A DNA stretch of 64,000 bases from UBA1952 sp965246855 (GTDB lineage Bacteria > Bacteroidota > Bacteroidia > Chitinophagales > Chitinophagaceae): contig CBDFFP010000002.1 in assembly GCA_965246855.1 (NCBI GenBank), positions 496,001-560,000 on the forward strand, written 5' to 3'. Below, piece after piece: positions 18,472 to 28,496 of the stretch. Position 1 is the first letter of the stretch; every line of letters starts with the position of its first letter. The position numbers were made by a program, and so were the translations under genes. The notes below the pieces were generated by a model. That model saw only the letters and a program-made list of their open reading frames with translations. It ran no database searches and was not told where the DNA came from.

Positions 18472-21400
18472 ATGCGACTCTCTTATGCGCGTAAACAATC
18501 CCCCCCCCCCTTCGCTTCGGCGCTAACGCTTTTGCTGTTTTTGTGCAGCGTTTTTGCCGCGCGCGGGCAGGCGCCTATTTCCATAACGGCGAGCATAGAC
18601 CCCGTATGCCGAGACGCTACCGCTCAATACAGTGCCCCGCGAACGAACGGAGTAACGTATGTATGGACGGTTACGACCCAAGGCAACGCCGGCCCGATGA
18701 CCCTGACGCCGACCACCACCGGCATTCCCGTAAACTGGGTTGCTGCCGGCGCGGCTACGGTAACCGTACAAGGCTTCAACAGCAGTAATGCCCTGACGGA
18801 GTTGGGTACACTGAACACAACGGTGCTGCCAAGACCCACACCTTATATCACCCTTGACACACGGGTAGGCTGCCAGAATCTGCAAAGAGATACACCTGTT
18901 CCGGAACCCCTCCCCACAGTGCCTGACGAACCGGAAAATTGCATCAAGACCTGCGCGTTTAGCCAAACCACGTTTACGGCGCACGGTGCTGCGGGCAGTA
19001 CCTACAACTGGAGCGTAACCGGCGGAACGATTGCAGCTACCAGCGGCGCAACCTGCACCGTAAACTGGGGTGCCGCCGGGCCGGGAAGCATCAGCGTTAC
19101 CGAAACAACAGATAACGGTTGCACCGGCACCAGGACCAACTGTATTGAAGTGATTCCTTCGCCCACAGCGCGCTTTTTTGCCCTGCCCGACAGCAACCGG
19201 GGAGGGGTAGAAGTATGCCTCAATCAGGCTATTGTTTTTGTAGACCGCTCTACGGCGGGCAGTGGTTCCCCCATCGTTACCTGGCTTTGGGATTTTGGCG
19301 ATGGCAACACAACAACCGCTACCAGCGGCGCGCCTATTACCCACAGCTACAACGCAGCGGGCGATTACACGGTGCAGCTTACGGTAATTAACCAATGCAA
19401 CTGTAGAAGCACTTTTGAGATGCAGGTGCATGTAAACCCCGACCAGGGTGTGGAAATAGCGTGTCCTTCGGTTGTTTGTGAAGGTGCGCGTAACACCTAC
19501 ACTGTCAATGCAAATTGCAGTCAGTATGATTGGTCGGTAGATGGCGGCTCCATTATCGGCAGCCTGAATAGCGCTTCTATTATGGTTGTCTGGAATCAGG
19601 TGGACGCCTCCGGCTTCGGCTATGTTTATTTCAACAACAGCGGCAGTTGCGGGGTCGGCTGCCCCAGTATTACGGTTATCAAAGTGCCGGTGATTCAAAA
19701 AACCGGAACGATTGACGGGCCTCCTACGGTCTGCGCCAATAAATCGGTGCTCTATCGCCTGCCGCAATGGCCCACAACAACTTTCAACTGGACGGTTTCC
19801 GGCAGCACAGGTGCTACGCTTTCCACTACCGACCAGCGAAACGAAATTCTGCTCAACACGGTGGGCGCAGGTACCGTCCTTTTGCATTGCAACTATTACA
19901 ACACCCTGCTTAAGTGTGGCGGTCAGGCAACAATGACCGTCACCATTTCCGCACCGCCTGTCATCACCGGGCCAGCCAAAGCGTGTACGGGAAATTCTAT
20001 GCCCGTTACCTACACGGCTTCTGCGCCGGGCGACTGGTCGATGACCACGCCGGGCGGCGGCGCCGTTACCGGCCCATCGGGCGCTACTTCCTGGACGCCC
20101 AACTTCACCGTAGCAGGTATTCACCGCATCCGGCTTACCGGCTCTTTTTGTTCGCCGGAGCCGCTGGTGGTAGCGGTAAAAGCCCCGCCTGCCGCGCCTG
20201 ATAGTTTGCTGGGCCCCGCCTCTGCCTGTACCAATACGCCGGTGCTTTACAGGGCTAAGAACAGCATGTCGGGTGCGTTCTTCACATGGTCGGCAAGCGT
20301 TCCTGCCAACACGTCCTTCAACCTGGCTACCGGAAACAGCACCTATGCCACCTTCAGCGGCAGTACATCTAACGTTATCTCTGTGCAGCGCGCGTGGAGC
20401 GATTTGCCGGGCTGCATTTCTGCGCCGCTTACCCGCACCATTACCCGCCCGCCGGGTTCGCCTTTTATAACAGGTAAAATAAATCCTTGTACCAACAAAT
20501 ACGAGTCTTACAACGCAGGCGCGTCTTTCACAGATGCGGACTACTATGAGTGGAGTATTGCAAGCCCCGGCATGGGCAGTATTTCTTCTGGTCAGGGAAC
20601 ACCCAACGCGACCATTTTGTGGAACAATGCGGGCGGCAATGCAACGGTTCGGCTGAAAGCCCGCCGCTGCGACAGCCTCTATTTTGCCACGCTTTCGGTT
20701 GTGGTTAATGGCGTTCCGGCGGTTACGATTGTTCCGGCTAATGCAACGGTGTGTGCCAATGACCCGGTAGCCTTCAGCGCCACGCCAGCGGACACGGCAG
20801 CCATCTACAGTTGGGACTTAGGGCAGAGGCAGATCACCTCCAATACCAGGTTTCCCGTTTATGCCTACACCACCACCGGCTCCGCCAATGTTACCTATCC
20901 GGTGTCGGTAACCATTACCAACGTCAATGGTTGCCCCGGCGCAACGGCTACGGTTGCGACCAACATCACGGTGAAACCCGCGCCGGTGGGCAATCTTACA
21001 CCCGCAGGAAGATACTATTTCTGCGGTGCGGCGAACATCAGCCTGCCTGCACCGCTTACGGCCAACGCGCAACCGGGCTTTGGCGGGCCGGTAACAACCG
21101 TGCAATGGTACCAGAATGGTCTGCCGACAACGCCGCCTTCGGGCAGTGCGCAGCCGTCTTTTTCCTACGGCACGGTGTCGCAGTTTGGAGCGTACTACGC
21201 GGTGCTGACCGGCAGTAACGGCTGCTCTGTGAGCACCGACCCGACGGAAGTGATGTCGGAATGCGGCACGTGCACGGTAGCCCCCGGCTATACGGTGAGC
21301 ATTTCCCAAACAGACTCTGGCTGTGGTACAGTGGGGCTGAGTAGTAGTTGGACAGCGGGCGGCAGGAGCCAGTGGTGGAGCGAGCCTTCCGGGCAGTCCT

Positions 21401-23739
21401 CGGTGAATATTGCCTCCGGCACCAACAGCAGCACGGCCTCCTATACGTTTACCCGACCCGGTGTTTTTACCGTTAGCTCGGTGCTTTGGTTTCCGGCGGC
21501 GGGCGGCGGGGGCGATACATGCCTGGCCTCTAAGTCCATACAGGTAACGGTACCGTATCTGGCGAATCTACGGTCTGAGGTTACCTGTGTGGGCAGCGGC
21601 TACACCGTAAACCTCTATGACAACTCGCCCTATTACCCGGGAACGCCGATCACATCGTATCAATTGTACCGAAACATTGGCCCGCTGCTGCTGCCGGTAA
21701 ACACCAGCACGACCCCAACCAACGTGACACAGACGAACATGGCACCGGGGACCTACACCTATACGCTGGTGATTCAAAGGACCGGGTATGCGGCCTGCAC
21801 CACTACCACCAACCTTCTGCTGCCGCCTATACCCGCCATAACGAGCCTTACGGCTTCGCGGACAACAGCCTGCATCAATGATGCGGTAACGCAGTTTACG
21901 CCTACTGTAACGCCTGCCGGTGCTTATTATCATGGCTACCTCTGGGATTTTGGAGACGGAACGGGTAACAAGCAGGAAATCGTCTCTAAAGTTTACAGTG
22001 AGTTGGCTCCTCCAACCAAAACGGTTAAACTCACCATTACCAACTCTTACGGCTGTACGGCAACAGATTCTACAACAGTAGTTGTTGTGCCGGATAACTT
22101 GAGCGGCAGTGCTCTCAGTACACCTCCATACCCCTGCGACGGGCAGATTGTGAATGTTTATTACGCCCCTGCTCTCGGCTCTACCACGCCCCTTTCCTAC
22201 ACTTGGTATCAGCCGCTGAACAAAACACCGCTTACGGCATCGGGCAGCAGTTTGAACGTGACCGACCCCGGCGGCTTCTTTGTGAAGGTGGAAGATGCCT
22301 TCGGCTGTACACACCCCACGAACGTCGCCAAAGTGAACTTCGTGCGCATCCCCACGCCGGTCATTACCGGCGACACCGACCAGTGTGAACAAAAGGCCTT
22401 TACCCTGAGCAACAATGCAGGCCCGGGTAACTACACCTACAACTGGTTCCGCAACGGCAGCTTTGTGCAGTCCGGCCCGTCTGCTGAGTGGGTGGAAATT
22501 GCCGGGCTTCCTGCCGGAACCTATACCTACACCCTGACGGTGGTTGCTTCCAACGCACCGGCAGGCACCTGCCAGAAGCAAAGTGCGCCGCTTGTGGTTG
22601 TGGTGCATGGCCTGCCCGCGCTGCGGATAGACCCGCCTACCTCCATTTCCTGCCAGCCCTACACGCTGGAGCTTTCTGCGAACGCCTCGGTTCCCGGAAC
22701 CTTCAACTGGAGCAACGGAATGAGTGGCAACCCCATTACGGTGTACGCGGGCGGCGACTACCGTGTCTATTTCACCGATGCCTTCGGCTGTTCCAGCAAG
22801 ACCGACACACTGATACCGCGCGACCCGAATGCGTATCTGTGGATATTCCCCACCGGCTGCTATGTACTTTGTCCCAAAGACCTGCCGTTCCAGTTGGTCG
22901 GCCCGCAGGCGCAGTTTGACTACTGGAGCTGGATGTACAACGGCAACACTGATTTGGACGGCGCCAACAGCTTTGTGGCTCCCTACAGCATTACCCGGGA
23001 CGGGCTGTACAACCTGTTTCTTAAGAACGACCTCTGCGCTGTAATGAGCGGCGACATGAACGTAAAAATAGACAATTCAGGCTGCGAGAAAACAGACTCT
23101 GTGTCCTGCGACATCCCCGTGAGCGTAACGAACGCCTATGGCCGGGTAGAAGACGAAAGCTGCAAATGGTATGTAGAACTTGCTATCAACAACCCCTACG
23201 GGATGACGATACCCTACCAAATCAACAGCAGCGTAGGATTTGCGGTTCCGTTCAGCGGTGTGTTGACGGGCGTGGGTACTTTCGGCGGAACGTATCGGAT
23301 GGTGTTCCCCACCAGCTTTACCGGCGGGGTGGTAACGCTGACCCTAACCTTTGATTTGGGTAAAGGGCAGTATTGCACCAAGCAGGTGCGGTTTAACGTA
23401 ACGCCCTGCGGAGGCGGCATCCCCTGGGGCAAAATGGCTCCTCCGGGCAGCGGCAAGGATAGCACAATAGCAAACCTCACTGCCGACCAAAGCAATGCCC
23501 TTGTGCTGGCTCCTAACCCAGCTACGCAAACAGTATCTATCAGCTACACAAGCACGGGCGACGGCACCGTAGAAGTCTATGACGTATTGGGCCGCAAAGC
23601 AGCAGTGCAGACCGTGCGTGCCGGAACAGGCGTCTGGAAGCTGGACGTAGCTTCTTATGTGCCGGGTACTTATCGGGTCATCCTGCGCAACGGCGAAGGC
23701 AGGGTTGTGCTCCACCAAGCCTTGTCGGTTCAGCACTAA
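18472..23739 (+). CDS. Giant PKD/Ig-like repeat secreted protein with T9SS type A sorting domain
   Basis: The 1755-residue protein starts at ATG 18472. A signal peptide (ALTLLLFLCSVFAARGQ) follows a short charged segment whose codons include a run of 11 C (18500-18510). The body is a chain of Ig/PKD-like domains with paired cysteines; clear PKD cores are WLWDFGDGNTTT (about residue 275) and YLWDFGDGTG (about 1160). The end carries a type A sorting domain (LAPNPATQTVSISY, VYDVLGRK, YVPGTYRVILRNGEG). It is probably a T9SS-exported surface adhesin or matrix protein. It has the duplicated porP-type promoter, so it may be expressed alongside the 1770-residue gene. No ligand-binding domain was identified. 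Confidence 0.87.
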   Translation: MRLSYARKQSPPPFASALTLLLFLCSVFAARGQAPISITASIDPVCRDATAQYSAPRTNGVTYVWTVTTQGNAGPMTLTPTTTGIPVNWVAAGAATVTVQGFNSSNALTELGTLNTTVLPRPTPYITLDTRVGCQNLQRDTPVPEPLPTVPDEPENCIKTCAFSQTTFTAHGAAGSTYNWSVTGGTIAATSGATCTVNWGAAGPGSISVTETTDNGCTGTRTNCIEVIPSPTARFFALPDSNRGGVEVCLNQAIVFVDRSTAGSGSPIVTWLWDFGDGNTTTATSGAPITHSYNAAGDYTVQLTVINQCNCRSTFEMQVHVNPDQGVEIACPSVVCEGARNTYTVNANCSQYDWSVDGGSIIGSLNSASIMVVWNQVDASGFGYVYFNNSGSCGVGCPSITVIKVPVIQKTGTIDGPPTVCANKSVLYRLPQWPTTTFNWTVSGSTGATLSTTDQRNEILLNTVGAGTVLLHCNYYNTLLKCGGQATMTVTISAPPVITGPAKACTGNSMPVTYTASAPGDWSMTTPGGGAVTGPSGATSWTPNFTVAGIHRIRLTGSFCSPEPLVVAVKAPPAAPDSLLGPASACTNTPVLYRAKNSMSGAFFTWSASVPANTSFNLATGNSTYATFSGSTSNVISVQRAWSDLPGCISAPLTRTITRPPGSPFITGKINPCTNKYESYNAGASFTDADYYEWSIASPGMGSISSGQGTPNATILWNNAGGNATVRLKARRCDSLYFATLSVVVNGVPAVTIVPANATVCANDPVAFSATPADTAAIYSWDLGQRQITSNTRFPVYAYTTTGSANVTYPVSVTITNVNGCPGATATVATNITVKPAPVGNLTPAGRYYFCGAANISLPAPLTANAQPGFGGPVTTVQWYQNGLPTTPPSGSAQPSFSYGTVSQFGAYYAVLTGSNGCSVSTDPTEVMSECGTCTVAPGYTVSISQTDSGCGTVGLSSSWTAGGRSQWWSEPSGQSSVNIASGTNSSTASYTFTRPGVFTVSSVLWFPAAGGGGDTCLASKSIQVTVPYLANLRSEVTCVGSGYTVNLYDNSPYYPGTPITSYQLYRNIGPLLLPVNTSTTPTNVTQTNMAPGTYTYTLVIQRTGYAACTTTTNLLLPPIPAITSLTASRTTACINDAVTQFTPTVTPAGAYYHGYLWDFGDGTGNKQEIVSKVYSELAPPTKTVKLTITNSYGCTATDSTTVVVVPDNLSGSALSTPPYPCDGQIVNVYYAPALGSTTPLSYTWYQPLNKTPLTASGSSLNVTDPGGFFVKVEDAFGCTHPTNVAKVNFVRIPTPVITGDTDQCEQKAFTLSNNAGPGNYTYNWFRNGSFVQSGPSAEWVEIAGLPAGTYTYTLTVVASNAPAGTCQKQSAPLVVVVHGLPALRIDPPTSISCQPYTLELSANASVPGTFNWSNGMSGNPITVYAGGDYRVYFTDAFGCSSKTDTLIPRDPNAYLWIFPTGCYVLCPKDLPFQLVGPQAQFDYWSWMYNGNTDLDGANSFVAPYSITRDGLYNLFLKNDLCAVMSGDMNVKIDNSGCEKTDSVSCDIPVSVTNAYGRVEDESCKWYVELAINNPYGMTIPYQINSSVGFAVPFSGVLTGVGTFGGTYRMVFPTSFTGGVVTLTLTFDLGKGQYCTKQVRFNVTPCGGGIPWGKMAPPGSGKDSTIANLTADQSNALVLAPNPATQTVSISYTSTGDGTVEVYDVLGRKAAVQTVRAGTGVWKLDVASYVPGTYRVILRNGEGRVVLHQALSVQH
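18500..18510 (+). repeat. Poly-C tract (11 C) in the signal-peptide region
   Basis: Eleven consecutive C bases encode part of QSPPPF, ten codons after the start of the 1755-residue protein gene. Gain or loss of one C would shift the frame before the hydrophobic core. The length in the assembly could also be a sequencing error. Confidence 0.9.
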
Positions 23740-23749
23740 GCCCCTCTCC

Positions 23750-23818
23750 TTTTGTCATCCCGGAACGGGAACTTGCCGGACAGGAGCCACACAGACCCCG
23801 TGCCGGGGTGACAAAAGA
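23750..23818. repeat. Family-1 interspersed palindrome
   Basis: TTTTGTCATCCCGGAACGGG and CCCCGTGCCGGGGTGACAAAA flank a loop of about 28 nt containing TTGCCGGACAGGAGCC. It fills the gap between the two secreted-protein genes. Confidence 0.85.
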
Positions 23819-23841
23819 TTTTCTAAAAGCCCTCTTTCCTA

Positions 23842-26079
23842 ATGAAAAAGACCCTTTTTCTTTTCCTGCTTCTTCTCCTTACCCTCACCACCCATGCCCA
23901 ATCGTGGCAATGGGCCAAGCGGGGCGGCAGCACCAGCAGTTCCGCCAATAACGACATAGAGACCGTGGTGGAGATGACCGCTGACCGCGAAGGCAACACC
24001 TACGTCATTGGCCGCACCAACAAGTATGGGGCCGATGTGGACGGACACAGCCTGGGAACGCTCTTTGGCGACGGCTGCATGGTGGTCGCTTCCTTTGACT
24101 GCAACGGCGGCTACCGGTGGGCTAAGCCGATTGGCGCTATTTCGTCTTGGCAGCCCAAAGCCATTGCAGTGGATACGCTGGGCGGTGTTTATTTTTCCGG
24201 GACATTTATCTCTGTTTCTGCGAACAGTACCGGACTCTTTAGTATTGGTAGCGACACGACCTTCAGTACTACCTGGAAGAGTGTGGTGCTGATAAAATTA
24301 GACACGGCGGGCAACTATCAATGGGCGCGGCTGCCGCAGTCCGATACGGTTACCCAGTACTCTTACAACCGCACCGGCAATGTGAGCATAGACGTAGAGC
24401 CAAATGGCACAGTGCATATGCTGAACCAGCTTGGCCCCGGTGCGTATGCGAATGGTGGAGCCGTAATAACCTCCCAAGACCTCTACATCATGAAATACGA
24501 CCGGCAGGGGCAATTTCTCACCAACTTTAAGCCGCAGCTAAGTTCTATTGGATATGCGGGTGGTTATGGTATCCGCATGGCATATAACTACCAATTAGGT
24601 CGCTACTATTTCACCGGTATGGATAGCGCGGGTAAGGTATCATTCAACGGAACTCCTAACCGCGCCGCTTTTTATATTGCCTCTTATACTTCCACAGGAA
24701 CTTTGCAATGGGTAAAACAGAACGCGCTACCTTTTACGCTCATCAATAAGGCGGATTATGACAGTTCCGGCAATCTCTATCTCAGCGGCACTACTTACCC
24801 GGGAGACACGTTCCAAAACTATGTCTTCACCAATCCACTCACAACAACCCCCCATGGTTTTCCTTTTGCAATGAAACTGGATGAGAACGGAGCTATTCAG
24901 TGGGTCAAGAAGGGGCAAGTCATCAATGCTGGCATTGGTTCTGCCGGTTCTGTTTACTCCAAAGGCGTAGTGGCCGTTTGTGGAGCATATCCCGGGTATT
25001 TAGCCTTTGATAATTTCAAAGTAGATGTTCCAATGAACACCCTCAGTGACGGCTATTTGGTTCGTTTGGATGCGGCTACCGGAGCCGCCCTTGGCTTAGA
25101 CTCCGCTAAGAGTGCCTTCGGCTATGCCGATGATATTAATAATGTCGCCGCTGACGCTAAAAGCAACTTTTATGTGGGCGGCAACATGGGAGACCAACTG
25201 TCCTTCGGCTCCTATTCCGTTACCAGCATAGGCTGGACTTCCAACTGGTTTGTAGCTAAATACGGCTCGCCCAACTGCGGTTGTATTTCCACACCGCTGC
25301 CGCCCACTTTCACCGCTGCTGTTCCCCTTTCGGGCGGGCCGGCCTCCTTTTCCTTTACCAGTTCTACAGCGGGCATAGACTCCGTCGTGTGGCTTTTCGG
25401 CGACGGGCAGCGGCAGGTGGTTACCTCCAACTTCACGGCACCGGTTTCGCACAGCTATGCCGCCGCAAATAGCTATGCGGTGTGCGTGTTAATCTTTACC
25501 CCCTGCGGCAGCAGCCACAAATGTCAGTGGGTTCATTGTGGCTGCGCCATGCCGCCGCCCCCGCCCACCTTTACCGCTACGGCACCGCTTTCGGGCGGGC
25601 CGGCCTCCTTTTCCTTTACCAGTTCTACAGCGGGCATAGACTCCCTGGTGTGGCTTTTCGGCGACGGGCAAAGGCAGGTGGTTATCGCCAACTTCACCGC
25701 GCCGGTTTCGCACAGCTATGCCGCCGCAGACAGCTATAACGTATGCGTTGAAATCTTTACACCCTGCGGCAGTAACCACGCCTGCCGGTGGCTACAGATA
25801 GCGATGAGCGTAGAAGACGCACTGGTGCAAAAAAGCGTGCTTTCCCTTGCACCCAACCCGGCGACGCAAACGGTTCAAATCGGCTACCGCGCCTTAACTA
25901 ACAGCAGTTTGGAAATCTACGACGTACTGGGCCGTCAAATCGCTTCCAAAGCCTTACCCGCCAGTACAGATAGCTGGAATGTGGACGTATCGGCCTATGA
26001 ACCGGGCATCTATCAGGTTGTCCTGCGCAGCAGCGACGGTAAAGCCGTGCTGCACAAAGCATTATCCGTTCAGCGATAG
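23842..26079 (+). CDS. Secreted SBBP-like propeller protein with two PKD domains and T9SS sorting domain
   Basis: This 745-residue protein has a signal peptide (FLFLLLLLTLTTHAQ) directly followed by SWQWAKRGG. The first 470 residues contain SBBP/propeller-like repeats (GNTYVIGRTN, GGVYFSGTF, NLYLSGTTYPGD, NFYVGGNMGD). Two nearly identical PKD-like domains follow (WLFGDGQRQVV twice), separated by a Cys/Pro-rich linker (GCAMPPPPP); their DNA at about 25300-25500 and 25560-25760 is a tandem duplication. A type A sorting domain closes the protein (LAPNPATQTVQIGY, YDVLGRQ, YEPGIYQVVLRSSDG). The neighbour at 26291 is a paralogue with only one PKD domain. Export by the T9SS is inferred. Confidence 0.86.
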   Translation: MKKTLFLFLLLLLTLTTHAQSWQWAKRGGSTSSSANNDIETVVEMTADREGNTYVIGRTNKYGADVDGHSLGTLFGDGCMVVASFDCNGGYRWAKPIGAISSWQPKAIAVDTLGGVYFSGTFISVSANSTGLFSIGSDTTFSTTWKSVVLIKLDTAGNYQWARLPQSDTVTQYSYNRTGNVSIDVEPNGTVHMLNQLGPGAYANGGAVITSQDLYIMKYDRQGQFLTNFKPQLSSIGYAGGYGIRMAYNYQLGRYYFTGMDSAGKVSFNGTPNRAAFYIASYTSTGTLQWVKQNALPFTLINKADYDSSGNLYLSGTTYPGDTFQNYVFTNPLTTTPHGFPFAMKLDENGAIQWVKKGQVINAGIGSAGSVYSKGVVAVCGAYPGYLAFDNFKVDVPMNTLSDGYLVRLDAATGAALGLDSAKSAFGYADDINNVAADAKSNFYVGGNMGDQLSFGSYSVTSIGWTSNWFVAKYGSPNCGCISTPLPPTFTAAVPLSGGPASFSFTSSTAGIDSVVWLFGDGQRQVVTSNFTAPVSHSYAAANSYAVCVLIFTPCGSSHKCQWVHCGCAMPPPPPTFTATAPLSGGPASFSFTSSTAGIDSLVWLFGDGQRQVVIANFTAPVSHSYAAADSYNVCVEIFTPCGSNHACRWLQIAMSVEDALVQKSVLSLAPNPATQTVQIGYRALTNSSLEIYDVLGRQIASKALPASTDSWNVDVSAYEPGIYQVVLRSSDGKAVLHKALSVQR

Positions 26080-26110
26080 CTTCTCTAATTAGTCTAATTG
26101 GGACATAATC

Positions 26111-26195
26111 TTTTTGTCATCCCCGAAGGGGATCTGCAGATAATGCCTCGCTGGAAATGCATTGTTCACAATCTTCATTCGGGGATGACAAAAGA
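26111..26195. repeat. Family-1 interspersed palindrome (long-loop variant)
   Basis: TTTTTGTCATCCCCGAA and TTCGGGGATGACAAAAGA are complementary across a loop of about 50 nt, longer than in other copies. It lies between the two propeller/PKD paralogues. Confidence 0.8.
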
Positions 26196-26240
26196 TTTTC
26201 CCCGAACAGTTTTTCTTTAAATCTTTTAACCCGCTTTTCT

Positions 26241-26282
26241 CCCGTCACCCCTCTCCGCCCGGAGAGGGACTGGGGGTGAGGC
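26241..26282. repeat. Family-2 interspersed palindrome (CTCTCC...GGAGAGGG...GGGGGTGAGG)
   Basis: CGTCACCCCTCTCCGCC pairs with GGAGAGGGACTGGGGGTGAGG. The same element is seen at 56655-56702, 58801-58843 and 63650-63687, so it occurs both in the chromosome and in the prophage. Confidence 0.8.
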
Positions 26283-26290
26283 TGAATCTC

Positions 26291-28303
26291 ATGAAAAACA
26301 CTCTTCTCCTCCTCGCCGCATTTCTCCTTTCCCTCTCTACCAACGCCCAAAGCTGGCAGTGGGCCAAGCGCGGTGGTACCACCAGCACCTCTATCAACAA
26401 CAACTATGAAGAGGTGTATGACATGACAACCGACAAATGGGGTAATGTGTATGTGGTCGCCCTGACTAATGCCACCGACATTGACATTGACGGGCATCTG
26501 CTGCCCGACGGAAATGGTTTTGACAATGTGGTGGTAGCTTCCTGGGACTGCAATGGAGCCTATCGCTGGGCTAAGTTCATTGGCTCCACCGAAGGATGGA
26601 AACCTAACGTCCTACGCACAGATACGCTCGGCGGGTTGTATCTGACAGGACACATGAGTTCGACCAATCCGGGGACATTGGGGAGCGCAGGCTATTTCAG
26701 CATTGGGGTCGACACCAATTTTGGCTATACCAATAAATGTATAACACTTATTAAGCTGGATAGTGCCGGGAATTATCAATGGGCGCGCTTACCACAGGCC
26801 GATACGGTAAATCCATTTAGCTATTCTACCACTGGTGTAATAGATATGGATGTAGAGCCGGATGGCACAATACATTGGCTAACGGTCTTACCACCGGGAG
26901 CCTTTGCTAACGGGCAGTTTGTCATCGGGCAACCTACAGGGGTATTGCCTTTTGATTTGTATATGCTGCGCTATGACCGGTTTGGCAACTACCAAAGCCT
27001 GATGAAACCACAAATACAACCGCTAACCAATTTAAGCCTCAACAGTATTTTTTTTCGATACAATAGTAAAAGGAAAGTGTACCATTTTGGAGGTACAAGT
27101 AACCTTTTTACACGTAATTCCATAACCTTTGGCGGGATTATGCCTAAAGGAAGCTACTATGTAACGGCCTATTCCCAAACAGGAAATATGCTTTGGTTCC
27201 GAGAAGGAACAGACACCTTCGGGAGTGTAGGCTCTCGTCCATGCTACGATGAGCAGGGCAATGTTTATATCGCCGGCGGCAATCTTCCGGGCGATACCTT
27301 TCAGGGTTACGTATTCACCAACAATAGCAGTTACAGTACCTTTCCTTTCTGGATTAAGTTGGATTCCAATGGAAGCCTTGTCAAGATATTTAATGGCAAA
27401 ACATCAACAACGACAAACGCATTTGCATCTGTTGCCTATTCCGAAGGCGTGTTAGGGGGTTTAGGAGACTATTCCGGTCCTGTTACTTTTGACAATCTTC
27501 ACCTCCTTAACTTTTACAATAGCACTGGTAGAGATATTTTTATGACGCGCTTTGATGCTGCAACAGGCGCCCTATTAAGTCTGGATTCTGCTAAAAGCTC
27601 GTTGAGTACGGAGGACTATTCTTCGGCCATGACCGCTGACAACAAAGGCAATTTTTATGTGGGTGGTAGAGTACTGTATGATCTTTCATTTGACTCCAAC
27701 ACCATTTATAGTATCGGTGGTACTTCCGATTGGTTTGTCGCCAAATACGGCGCCCCCAACTGCGGCTGCACCAACACCCCGCCTCCGCCTACCTTCTCCG
27801 CCGCTATCCCCCTCTCCGGTGGCTCGGCTTCCTTCGCCCTCACCAGCCCCACCACCGGCATAGACTCGGTAGCGTGGATTTTCGGTGATGGGCAGCGGCA
27901 AGTAGTAACATCTAATTTTACCCAACCCATTTCCCACAGCTACGCCGCCGCAGACAGCTACGGCGTCTGTGTAGAAATCTTCACGCCCTGCGGCAGCAGC
28001 CACAAATGTCAGTGGGTACAGGTAGCTATGAGCGTGGAAGACGCCGTAGCAGGCGGGGATATGTTCACGCTTATGCCCAATCCCGCTTCGCAGATGGTGC
28101 AAATAAGCTATCGCACCATGTCCAGCAGCAGCTTGGAAATCTACGATGTGCTGGGCCGCCGCATCGCTTCTCAAAAAGTACAAGGAGGTATAAACAGCTG
28201 GAATGTGGACATATCTGGCTACGCGCCAGGTGTCTATCAAGTGGTCTTGCGCAGCAGCGAAGGAAAAACCGTATTACACAAAGCCTTGTCCATTCAGCGG
28301 TAG
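26291..28303 (+). CDS. Secreted SBBP-like propeller protein with one PKD domain and T9SS sorting domain
   Basis: The ATG at 26291 is preferred over an in-frame GTG at 26276 because that GTG lies in the family-2 palindrome. The 670-residue product opens with a signal peptide (LLLLAAFLLSLSTNAQ) and SWQWAKRGG, as in the preceding gene. Propeller-like repeats (GNVYVVALTN, GGLYLTGHM, NVYIAGGNLPGD, NFYVGGRV) lead to one PKD-like domain (WIFGDGQRQVV). The C-terminal type A sorting domain reads LMPNPASQMVQISY, YDVLGRR, YAPGVYQVVLRSSEG. The two genes are tandem paralogues; this one lacks the internal PKD duplication. It is a probable T9SS-exported surface protein of unknown target. Confidence 0.86.
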   Translation: MKNTLLLLAAFLLSLSTNAQSWQWAKRGGTTSTSINNNYEEVYDMTTDKWGNVYVVALTNATDIDIDGHLLPDGNGFDNVVVASWDCNGAYRWAKFIGSTEGWKPNVLRTDTLGGLYLTGHMSSTNPGTLGSAGYFSIGVDTNFGYTNKCITLIKLDSAGNYQWARLPQADTVNPFSYSTTGVIDMDVEPDGTIHWLTVLPPGAFANGQFVIGQPTGVLPFDLYMLRYDRFGNYQSLMKPQIQPLTNLSLNSIFFRYNSKRKVYHFGGTSNLFTRNSITFGGIMPKGSYYVTAYSQTGNMLWFREGTDTFGSVGSRPCYDEQGNVYIAGGNLPGDTFQGYVFTNNSSYSTFPFWIKLDSNGSLVKIFNGKTSTTTNAFASVAYSEGVLGGLGDYSGPVTFDNLHLLNFYNSTGRDIFMTRFDAATGALLSLDSAKSSLSTEDYSSAMTADNKGNFYVGGRVLYDLSFDSNTIYSIGGTSDWFVAKYGAPNCGCTNTPPPPTFSAAIPLSGGSASFALTSPTTGIDSVAWIFGDGQRQVVTSNFTQPISHSYAAADSYGVCVEIFTPCGSSHKCQWVQVAMSVEDAVAGGDMFTLMPNPASQMVQISYRTMSSSSLEIYDVLGRRIASQKVQGGINSWNVDISGYAPGVYQVVLRSSEGKTVLHKALSIQR

Positions 28304-28326
28304 TCACGCTTCTTACGGACAGCGAC

Positions 28327-28395
28327 TTTTGTCACCCCGGAACGGGGTCTTAGCAGACAGGAGCCGACAAGTTCCCCTTCGGGGATGACAAAAGA
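28327..28395. repeat. Family-1 interspersed palindrome
   Basis: TTTTGTCACCCCGGAACGGG and CCCCTTCGGGGATGACAAAAG enclose GACAGGAGCC, as in the copy at 23750. It lies just after the last secreted-protein gene. Confidence 0.85.
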
Positions 28396-28443
28396 TTACC
28401 GATACCCATTAAGACCGGAGAAGAAAGACTGCGTAAGGAAAAC

Positions 28444-28480
28444 AAAAAAGGGACTGCCCATTCAAGCAGTCCCTTTTTTA
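28444..28480. terminator. Bidirectional rho-independent terminator
   Basis: AAAAAAGGGACTGC and GCAGTCCCTTTTTT form a perfect stem around CCATTCAA, with A and T tracts on both sides. It sits between the converging genes ending at 28303 (+) and 28497 (-) and fits termination of both. Confidence 0.88.
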
Positions 28481-28496
28481 ATCCCCGGCAATTCTT

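Noticed and set aside
18523..20124. Minus-strand ORF of 533 codons opposite the 1755-residue gene
   Set aside because: Antisense shadow of a GC-rich repetitive gene; no start context or homologous motifs.
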